A stretch of 64,000 nt of DNA from Liolophura sinensis (taxonomy: Eukaryota > Mollusca > Polyplacophora > Chitonida > Chitonidae), in the NCBI RefSeq assembly GCF_032854445.1, contig NC_088307.1, positions 9,314,017 through 9,378,016 on the forward strand. The letters are read 5' to 3'. Every line of letters starts with the position of its first letter. Positions within the stretch are counted from its first letter, which is position 1. Made by a program: the position numbers and the translations under genes. A model generated the notes under the pieces. That model was not told where the DNA came from, ran no database searches, and worked only from the letters and a program-made list of their open reading frames with translations. Shown piece after piece: positions 55,030-64,000 of the stretch.

Positions 55030-57093
55030 TTTATGATCTTTCAGGGGTCGGGGTGGGGGGAGGTGGCTGCCTGACAGTTAGGTTCTGTACGGCTATGTAG
55101 GAATCATGGTTACTGTATCATCAGCGGTCACCTACTGTGGACAGGAGTTGGAGTTTATCTGATAGTTGGGGGTCTGTACAGCTATGTGGGAACCATGGTT
55201 GCTGCATCTTCACCAGTCACCTACTCTGGACAGGAGTTCTGATACACGGTTGCTGCATCTTCATCGGTCAGGTACTCTAGACCAGAGTTGGAGGTTTATC
55301 TATTAGTTGGGGTTCTGTGCAGTTTAGTAGAGATCACGGTTGCTGTGTACTGCTGCTGTCAGGTACTCAGATGGGTTTTACCCGATAGTTGAGGTTCTAT
55401 ACATCTAATTAGGAACCACGGTTGCTGTTTTCTTCAGGGGTTAGGTGCTCTGGATATGAGAGGGGATTTACCTGATACTTCAGGTACATCTAAGTGCATG
55501 TTCAGCAGTCACCTACTCTGGGCAAGATTTGGAGGTTTATCTCATATTTGGGGTTCTGTGCGAATTAGGGTTAATGTGTTCTTCAGGGGTCAGGTACTCT
55601 GGACACGAGATGGCGTTTACCTGACAGTTGGGGTTCTTTGCAGTTAAGTAAAAATCAGAATTGTTTTCTTCTTCAGGGGTCAGGTACTCTGGACAGGAGT
55701 TGGGGTTTACCTGATAGTTGGGGTTCTGTGCAGTTAAGTAAAAATCAGAATTGTTTTCTTCTTCAGGGGTCAAGTTCTCTGGACACGAGATGGCGTTTAC
55801 CTGACAGTTGGGGTTCTTTGCAGTTAAGTAAAAATCAGAATTGTTTTCTTCTTCAGGGGTCAGGTTCTCTGGACAGGAGTTGGGGTTTACCTGACAGTTG
55901 GGGTTCTGTGCAGTTAAGTAAAAATCAGAATTGTTTTCTTCTTCAGGGGTCAGGTTCTCTGCACAGGAGTTGGGGTTTATCTGACAGTTGGGGTTCTGTG
56001 CAGTTAAGTAAAAATCAGAATTGTTTTCTTCTTCAGGGGTCAGGTTCTCTGGACAGGAGTTGGGGTTTACCTGACAGTTGGGGTTCTGTGCAGTTAAGTA
56101 AAAATCAGAATTGTTTTCTTCTTCAGGGGTCAGGTTCTCTGCACAGGAGTTGGGGTTTACCTGACAGTAGGGGTTCTGTGCAGTTAAGTAAAAATCAGAA
56201 TTGTTTTCTTCTTCAGGGGTCAGGTTCTCTGGACAGGAGTTGGCGTTTACCTGACAGTTGGGGTTCTGTGCAGTTAAGTAAAAATCAGAATTGTTTTCTT
56301 GTTCAGGGGTCAGGTACTCTGGACAGGAGTTGGGGTTTACCTGACAGTAGGGGTTCTGTGCAGTAAAGTAAAAATCAGAATTGTTTTCTTCTTCAGGGGT
56401 CAGGTTCTCTGGACAGGAGTTGGGGTTTACCTGACAGTAGGGGTTCTGTGCAGTTAAGTAAAAATCAGAATTGTTTTCTTCTTTAGGGGTCAGGTACACT
56501 GGACAGGAGTTGAGATTGACCTGATAGTTGGGGTCCTGTGCAGTTAACTAAAAATCAGAATTGTTTTCTTCTTCAGGGGTCAGGTTCTCTGGACAGGAGA
56601 TGGGGTTTACCTGACAGTAGGGGTTCTGTGCAGTTAAGTAAAAACCAAAATTGTTTTCTTCTTTAGGGGTCAGGTACACTGGACAGGAGTTGAGATTGAC
56701 CTGATAGTTGGCGTCCTGTGCAGTTAACTAAAAATCAAAATTGTTTTCTTCTTCAGGGGTCAAGTACTCTGGACAGGAGATGGGGTTTACCTGACAGTTG
56801 GGGTTCTTTGCAGTTAAGTAAAAATCAGAATTGTTTTCTTCTTCAGGGGTCAGGTACTCTGGACAGGAGTTGGGGTTCTGTGCAGTTAAGTAAAAATCAG
56901 AATTGTTTTCTTCTTCAGGGGTCAAGTACTCTGGACACGAGATGGGGTTTACCTGACAGTTGGGGTTCTGTGCAGTTAAGTAAAAATCAGAATTGTTTTC
57001 TTCTTCAGGGGTCAGGTACTCTGGACCAGAGTTGGGGTTTACCTGACAGTTGGGGTTCTGTGCAGTTAAGTAAAAATCAGAATTGTTTTCTTC
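55030..57093 (-). pseudogene. Degenerate continuation of the 90-bp coding repeat array
   Basis: Same 90-bp unit and same reading frame as the exon to its right, but interrupted by in-frame stops: TAA at 57094-57096 (GAA to TAA) and TAG near 56729 and 56547 (TAC to TAG, both in AACTAAAAATC variants). Between stops the frame is open (for example 320 codons at 55537-56499). From about 55540 leftwards the units degrade to loosely related CTGATAGTTGGGG segments. One unit near 56875 has a 24-bp in-frame deletion. Probably 3' UTR or dead coding repeats. Confidence 0.8.
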
Positions 57094-58978
57094 TTAAGGG
57101 GTCAGGTACTCTGGACAGGAGTTGGTGTTTACCTGACAGCTGGGGTTCTGTGCAGTTAAGTAAAAATCAGAATTGTTTTCTTCTTCAGGGGTCAAGTTTT
57201 CTGGACAGGAGATGGGGTTTACCTGACAGTTGGGGTTCTGTGCAGTTAAGTAAAAATCAGAATTGTTTTCTTCTTCAGGGGTCAGGTTCTCTGGACAGGA
57301 GTTGGGGTTTACCTGATAGTTGGGGTTCTGTGCAGTTAAGTAAAAATCAGAATTGTTTTCTTGTTCAGGGGTCAGGTTCTCTGGACAGGAGATGGGGTTT
57401 ACCTGACAGTTGGGGTTCTGTGCAGTTAAGTAAAAATCAGAATTGTTTTCTTCTTCAGGGGTCAGGTTCTCTGGACAGGAGATGGGGTTTACCTGACAGT
57501 TGGGGTTCTGTGCAGTTAAGTAAAAATCAGAATTGTTTTCTTCTTCAGGGGTCAGGTACTCTGGACAGGAGTTGGGGTTTACCTGATAGTTGGGGTTCTG
57601 TGCAGTTAAGTAAAAATCAGAATTGTTTTCTTCTTCAGGGGTCAGGTACTCTGGACAGGAGATGGGGTTTACCTGACAGTTGGGGTTCTGTGCAGTTAAG
57701 TAAAAATCAGAATTGTTTTCTTCTTCAGCGCTCAGGTTCTCTGGACAGGAGTTGGGGTTTACCTGACAGTTGGGGTTCTGTGCAGTTAAGTAAAAATCAG
57801 AATTGTTTTCTTCTTCAGGGGTCAGGTTCTCTGGACAGGAGTTGGGGTTTACCTGACAGTAGGGGTTCTGTGCAGTTAAGTAAAAATCAGAATTGTTTTC
57901 TTCTTCAGGGGTCAGGTTCTCTGGACAGGAGTTGGGGTTTACCTGACAGTTGGGGTTCTGCGCAGTTAAGTAAAAATCAGAATTGTTTTCTTCTTCAGGG
58001 GTCAGGTTCTCTGGACAGGAGTTGGGGTTTACCTGACAGTTGGGGTTCTGTGCAGTTAAGTAAAAATCAGAATTGTTTTCTTCTTCAGGGGTCAGGTTCT
58101 CTGGACAGGAGTTGGGGTTTACCTGACAGTAGGGGTTCTGTGCAGTTAAGTTTTCAGAATTGTTTTCTTCTTTAGGGGTCAGGTTCTCTGGACAGGAGAT
58201 GGGGTTTACCTGACAGTAGGGGTTCTGTGCAGTTAAGTAAAAATCAGAATTGTTTTCTTCTTCAGGGGTCAGGTACTCTTGACAGAAGTTGGGGTTTACC
58301 TGACAGTTGGGGTTCTGTGCAGTTAAGTAAAAATCAGAATTGTTTTCTTCTTCAGGGGTCAAGTACTCTGGACCAGAGTTGGGGTTTACCTGACAGTAGG
58401 GGTTCTGTGCAGTTAAGTAAAAATCAGAATTGTTTTCTTCTTCAGGGGTCAGGTACTCTGGGCAGAAGTTGGGGTTTACCTGACAGGTGGGGTTCTGTGC
58501 AGTTAAGTAAAAATCAGAATTGTTTTCTTCTTCAGGGGTCAGGTTCTCTGGACAGGAGTTGGGGTTTACCTGACAGTTGGGGTTCTGTGCAGTTAAGTAA
58601 AAATCAGAATTGTTTTCTTCTTCAGGGGTCGGGTACTCTGGACAAGAGTTGGGGTTTACCTGACAGTAGGGGTTCTGTGCAGTTAAGTAAAAATCAGAAT
58701 TGTTTTCTTCTTCAGGGGTCAGGTACTCTGGACACGAGATGGGGTTTACCTGACAGTAGGGGTTCTGTGCAGTTAAGTAAAAATCAGAATTGTTTTCTTC
58801 TTCAGGGGTCAGGTACTCTGGACAGGAGATGGGGTTTACCTGATAGTTGATGTTCTCTACAGCTACAGGTGAGTTGGAATCCTGGTTGTTGGTTTCTGCA
58901 GGGGTGATGTAATATGGTGACTCCCCTGCTGGGGTAATGTATTCATCTTTTACTGTCAACTCATGGTATTCTCCAGCC
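57094..58978 (-). CDS. Large exon encoding about 20 tandem 30-residue repeats, 5' exons off window
   Basis: The exon begins after the acceptor TATGATTACAG at 58979 (phase requires two bases from an earlier exon) and runs 627 codons to TAA at 57094. The first ~40 residues are non-identical (G-E-Y-H-E-L-T, D-E-Y-I-T-P-A, S-P-Y-Y-I-T-P-A-E); then come about 20 repeats of the form E-Y/N-L-T-P-E-E-E-N-N-S-D-F-Y-L-T-A-Q-N-P then N/Y-C-Q-V-N-P-N/I-S-C-P. Each has a Y-x-x-P or N-L-T-P motif, a constant D-F-Y-L-T, usually two Cys, and occasional N-P-N-Y. Indels seen are multiples of three. This resembles a tyrosine-rich receptor tail or Cas-type Y-x-x-P docking domain amplified as a minisatellite; alternatively, because of the cysteines and N-L-T/N-N-S sequons, an extracellular repeat. 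Family not recognised. The mirrored plus-strand open frames are shadows. Confidence 0.6.
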
Positions 58979-59249
58979 CTGTAATCATAGATATATGTAA
59001 CTATTTTAAGTTTCACATGTGTGCTATGATCTAGTACAACAAAGATGGACAAAACTGACACAGGTGTAAAACACATTAAAACGAATTCAGCATGAAATGT
59101 TAATGTGACTGGTTTTTACTTTTTTACATGCCTATTTTTACAATTATTACAAGTCTGTGCATATGAGATCATGGGCAAGACAGTTCAATTTCTGGTACAT
59201 CCTCACCCTGCTTTACAAGTGCCTCTGTGACTTTGTTTCTTTGTTATTA

Positions 59250-62200
59250 CTGCCATGGGACAGACTATTCACTCTTATGTACACTGTCCCCCCCCCCCCC
59301 CCCCCCCCGATTCCTGTGACTCTGTGACCTTGTTACTGTTAGCTGCCATGGGACAGATTGTCCAACCTCATGTACACCTCCACCACCCTTACCTCTGTGA
59401 CTCTGTTCCCTTGTCACTACTGCCAAGGGACAGATTGTCCAACCTCATGTACACCCCACCACCCTTACCTCTGTGACTCTGTTCCCTTGTCACTACTGCC
59501 ATGGGACAGATTGTCCAACCTCATGTACACCCTCACCCCCTTACCTCTGTGACTCTGTGACCTTGTTACTGTTAGCTGCCATGGGACAGATTGTCCAACC
59601 TCATGTACACCTCCACCACCCTTACCTCTGTGACTCTGTTCCCTTGTCACTACTGCCAAGGGACAGATTGTCCAACCTCATGTACACCCCACCACCCTTA
59701 CCTCTGTGACTCTGTTCCCTTGTCACTACTGCCATGGGACAGATTGTCCAACCTCATGTACACCCTCACCCCCTTACCTCTGTGACTGTGTTCCCTTGTC
59801 ACTACTGCCAAGGGACAGATTGTCCAACCTCATGTACACCCCACCACCCTTACCTCTGTGACTCTGTTCCCTTGTCACTACTGCCATGGGACAGATTGTC
59901 CAACCTCATGTACACCCTCACCCCCTTACCTCTGTGACTGTGTTCCCTTGTCACTACTGCCAAGGGACAGATTGTCCAACCTCATGTACACCCCACCACC
60001 CTTACCTCTGTGACTCTGTTCCCTTGTCACTACTGCCATGGGACAGATTGTCCAACCTCGTGCACACCCCCACAGCCTTACCTCTGTGACTCTGTTCCCT
60101 TGTCACTACTGCCATGAGACAGATTGTCCAACCTCATGTACACCCTCACCCCTTTACCTCTGTGACTCTGTTCCCTTGTCACCGCTGCCATGGGACAGAT
60201 TGTCCAACCTCATGTACACCCTCACCTCCATTACCACTGTGACTCTGTGACCTTGTTACTGTTAGCTGCCATGGGACAGATTGTCCAACCTCATGTACAC
60301 CTCCACCTCCATTACCTCTGTGACTGTGTTCCCTTGTCACTACTGCCAAGGGACAGATTGTCCAACCTCATGTACACCCCACCACCCTTATCTCTGTGAC
60401 TCTGTTCCCTTGTCACTACTGCCAAGGGACAGATTGTCCAGCCTCATGCACACCCCACCACCCTTACCTCTGTGACTGTGTTCCCTTGTCACTACTGCCA
60501 AGGGACAGATTGTCCAACCTCATGTACACCCTCACCCCCTTACCTCTGTGACTGTGTTCCCTTGTCACTACTGCCATGGGACAGATTGTCCAACCTCATG
60601 TACACCCCACCACCCTTATCTCTGTGATTCTGTTCCCTTGTCACTACTGCCAAGGGACAAATTGTCCAACCTCATGTACACCCTCACCCCCTTACCTCTG
60701 TGACTGTGTTCCCTTGTCACTACTGCCAAGGGACAGATTGTCCAACCTCATGTACACCCTCACCCCCTTACCTCTGTGACTCTGTTCCCTTGTCACTACT
60801 GCCATGGGACAGATTGTCCAACCTCATGTACACCCTCACCCCCTTACCTCTGTGACTGTTCCCTTGTCACTACTGCCATGGGACAGATTGTCCAACCTCG
60901 TGTACCCCCACCACCTTACCTATGCGACTCTGTTCCCTTGTTACTACTGCCATGAGACAGACTGTCCAACCTCATGTACACCCTCACCCCCTTACCTCTG
61001 TGACTCTGTTCCCTTGTCACTACTGCCAAGGGACAGATTGTCCAACCTCATGTACACCCTCACCCCCTTACCTCTGTGACTGTTCCCTTGTCACGACTGC
61101 CATGGGACAGATTGTCCAACCTCATGTACACCCTCACCCCCTTACCTCTATGACTGTTCCCTTGTCACGACTGCCATGGGACAGATTGTCCAACCTCATG
61201 TACATCCTCACCTCCATTACCACTGTGACTCTGTTCCCTTGTCACTAATGCCATGGGATAGATTGTCCAACCTCGTGTACCCCCACCATCTTACCTATGC
61301 GACTCTGTTCCCTTGTCACTACTGCCATGGGACAGATTGTCCAACCTCGTGCACCCCCACCATCTTACCTATGCGACTCTGTTCCCTTGTCACTACTGCC
61401 AAGGGACAGATTGTCCAACCTCATGTACACCCTCACCCCCTTACCTCTGTGACTGTGTTCCCTTGTCACTACTGCCAAGGGACAGATTGTCCAACCTCAT
61501 GTACACCCTCACCCCCTTACCTCTGTGACTGTGTTCCCTTGTCACTACTGCCAAGGGACAGATTGTCCAACCTCATGTACACCCCCACCGCCTTACCTCT
61601 GTGACTGTTCCCTTGTCACGACTGCCATGGGACAGATTGTCCAACCTCATGTACATCCTCACCTCCATTACCACTGTGACTCTGTTCCCTTGTCACTACT
61701 GCCATGGGACAGATTGTCCAACCTCGTGTACCCCCACCACCTTACCTATGCGACTCTGTTCCCTTGTTACTACTGCCATGAGACAGACTGTCCAACCTCA
61801 TGTACACCCTCACCCCCTTACCTCTGTGACTCTGTTCCCTTGTCACTACTGCCATGGGACAGATTGTCCAACCTCATGTACACCCTCACCCCCTTACCTC
61901 TGTGACTGTTCCCTTGTCACGACTGCCATGGGACAGATTGTCCAACCTCATGTACATCCTCACCTCCATTACCACTGTGACTCTGTTCCCTTGTCACTAC
62001 TGCCATGGGACAGATTGTCCAACCTCGTGTACCCCCACCATCTTACCTATGCGACTCTGTTCCCTTGTCACTACTGCCATGGGACAGATTGTCCAACCTC
62101 GTGCACCCCCACCATCTTACCTATGCGACTCTGTTCCCTTGTCACTACTGCCAAGGGACAGATTGTCCAACCTCATGTACACCCTCACCCCCTTACCTCT

Positions 62201-63215
62201 GTGACTGTGTTCCCTTGTCACTACTGCCAAGGGACAGATTGTCCAACCTCATGTACACCCTCACCCCCTTACCTCTGCGACTCTGTTCCCGTGTCACTAC
62301 TGCCATGGGACAGATTGTCCTATCTCATGTACACTCTCACCCCCTTACCTCTGTGACTGTTCCCTTGTCACTACTGCCATGGGACAGATATTCCAACCTT
62401 GTGTACCCCCACCACCTTACCTATGCGACTCTGTTCCCTTGTTACTACTGCCATGGGACAGATTGTCCAATCTCATGTACACCCTCACCCCCTTACCCCT
62501 GTGACTCTGTTCCCTTATTACTACTGCCATGAGACAGACTGTCCAACCTCATGTACACCCTCACCTCCATTACCACTGTGACTCTGTTCCCTTGTCACTA
62601 CTGCCATGGGACAGATTGTCCAACCTCGTGCACCCCCACCATCTTACCTATGCGACTGTTCCCTTGTCACTACTGCCATGGGACAGATTGTCCAACCTCG
62701 TGCACCCCCACCATCTTACCTATGCGACTCTGTTCCCTTGTCACTACTGCCAAGGGACAGATTGTCCAACCTCATGTACACCCTCACCCCCTTACCTCTG
62801 TGACTCTGTTCCCTTGTCACTACTGCCATGGGACAGATTGTCCAACCTCATGTACACCCTCACCCCCTTACCTCTGTGACTCTGTTCCCTTGTCACTACT
62901 GCCAAGGGACAGATTGTCCAACCTCATGTACACCCTCACCCCCTTAGCTCTGTGACTGTTCCCTTGTCACTACTGCCATGGGACAGATTGTCCAACCTCA
63001 TGTACACCCTCACCCCCTTACCTCTGTGACTCTGTTCCCTTGTCACTACTGCCAAGGGACAGATTGTCCAACCTCATGTACACCCTCACCCCCTTAGCTC
63101 TGTGACTGTTCCCTTGTCACTACTGCCAAGGGACAGATTGTCCAATCTAATGTACACCCTCACCCCCATTACCATTGTGACTCTGTTCCCTTGTTACCAC
63201 TGTCGTGGGACAGAC
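59250..63215. repeat. 76-bp tandem array, about 52 copies
   Basis: Unit TGTGACTCTGTTCCCTTGTC, ACTACTGCCATGGGACAGAT, TGTCCAACCTCATGTACACC, CTCACCCCCTTACCTC (76 bp), with variants ATGGGA/AAGGGA/ATGAGA and several shortened units missing TCTG. On the minus strand every unit carries CAGAG|GTAAGG, a good 5' splice site, and CATGGCAG, an acceptor-like AG 27 bp before it. The array lies in the intron upstream of the 30-residue-repeat exon. Short plus-strand ORFs are repeat artefacts. Confidence 0.95.
59288..59308. repeat. Poly-C run (about 21 C)
   Basis: Homopolymer replacing the CACCCTCACCCCC segment of the first 76-bp unit; its length is likely unreliable in sequencing. Confidence 0.9.
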
Positions 63216-63754
63216 TATACATGGGACAGTTTGTACTAGCCAAAAGCTAAGACGGACATTCTTATCGCAACACCCAGCTTCGACCATATGGACTTCCACA
63301 CGGACAAGTTGTCTAAAAAAACCCGGCTCGAACCATGCCTAATTTTTGCCTTCCACCAATTCCCTGATACGAGCAAACTGTAAACAAAGCCGACATCGGG
63401 AAACAGAATGATAATGTCATAACGATAACGAGATAATGTTAGTTTGATTAGTTTGGTTTTGCTCAATTGAAAGTTTAAACGGCTGGATTACGGTTGAAAG
63501 ATGGCTTATCGACGCCAGCTTTGACATGTTTACAGTTTTTACCAGTAAATCGGTAGATAGCGTTGTACCATCTCCTGTACGCCACCAACCCCACGCCCTT
63601 ACCAATTAGGCTCCTTGTTACTGTGATGTGATCGATTATCTGCTTTCATGTATGCACCCTTTCTCACTCTCTCCAGCTCACGCTGAGCTACCAAACGTCT
63701 GGAAGTGTACAAAACAGAGATCAAAAGATATACAGACATCCCCTAACATCCTTA
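63216..63754. other. No gene recognised
   Basis: Unique DNA between the 76-bp array and a SINE remnant. Any further exon of the repeat-tail gene would be expected to the right of the array, but none is identifiable here. Confidence 0.45.
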
Positions 63755-63900
63755 ATAGGTATGCATGTATTTATTTATTTATTTAGTTGATTATCTGTTG
63801 TTTCAGAATGTACTCAAAGAGTATTTCAGATGTAAAATAGTGGACAGTGTTGTAGTGGGAGGGAACTGGGCAGAGCCCCAGACAATTACAAGTTAGAATT
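63755..63900 (-). mobile_element. Old, diverged SINE fragment
   Basis: Reversed tail TATTTATTTATTTAGTTG, then ATGTACTCAAAGAGTATTTC and GTAGTGGGAGGGAACTGGGC match the SINE body weakly. Confidence 0.65.
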
Positions 63901-64000
63901 AGATTGTCAATTAGCTGGTTTTTAATCTTGATCTAAAAGGGCCCCAAATAAATTTGCACACAGTACTGTTATTCACCTAAAACTTAACCGTTTTCATTAT

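Noticed and set aside
55638-58850. Plus-strand ORFs of 200-485 codons of Gln-Leu-Ser-Lys-Asn-Gln repeats
   Set aside because: Mirror frames of the 90-bp repeats. The minus strand is preferred because it has a clear acceptor, a non-repetitive coding lead-in with the same motif, and continuity into the exon.
59255-62955. Many overlapping plus-strand ORFs rich in Cys-Pro-Leu-Ser in the 76-bp array
   Set aside because: 76 is not a multiple of three, so frames rotate and are kept open only by composition; no consistent protein repeat results.

Overview
This is a eukaryotic, animal window, most likely from a mollusc or another lophotrochozoan. The reasons are GT-AG spliced genes with animal orthologues (HENMT1, PIP5KL1), a secreted C-type-lectin family, and about 18 copies or fragments of a tRNA-headed SINE with an (AAAT)n tail of a type I associate with mollusc genomes. 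The host assignment is inference. A large share of the window is tandem or interspersed repeat, and most of the open frames it contains are repeat artefacts.

Layout. (1) 273-4074, minus strand: the 5' four coding exons of HENMT1, the 2'-O-methyltransferase acting on piRNA/siRNA 3' ends; its 3' exons lie off the left edge. A 66-bp minisatellite in the intron between its third and fourth exons resembles the adjacent exon/donor junction. (2) 4.1-11.2 kb: intergenic, with SINEs and a 30-bp minisatellite. (3) 11207-21393, plus strand: a nine-exon PIP5KL1-like phosphatidylinositol-phosphate-kinase homologue. Exon 4 is preceded by five tandem copies of its own 3' splice site, and only the penultimate copy gives an open reading frame. 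Intron 8 contains a 96-bp inverted repeat. (4) 21.4-29.9 kb: a series of tandem arrays (121, 43, 21 and 37 bp units) with SINE insertions. (5) 29.5-51.5 kb: a tandem triplication of 7.2-7.6 kb. Each unit carries one intact intronless lectin gene on the minus strand, a shared SINE with an 11-bp target-site duplication, a 381-bp tandem array of decayed lectin fragments (3, 2 and 3 copies), a MITE and a short membrane-segment ORF. (6) 51.5-55 kb: mostly unique DNA with a dead GIY-YIG retroelement remnant. (7) 55.0-59.0 kb, minus strand: a large exon encoding about 20 near-identical 30-residue repeats rich in Y-x-x-P and N-L-T motifs, followed by nonsense-bearing repeats in the same frame. (8) 59.25-63.2 kb: an array of about 52 copies of a 76-bp unit, each with a 5'-splice-site-like motif, lying in the intron upstream of that exon.

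HENMT1 and PIP5KL1 have no obvious functional link. The recurring theme is repeat amplification next to splice junctions (HENMT1 donor, PIP5KL1 acceptor, possibly the 76-bp array) and repeated duplication of a lectin locus. No tRNA, rRNA, CRISPR or prokaryotic-type feature was seen.
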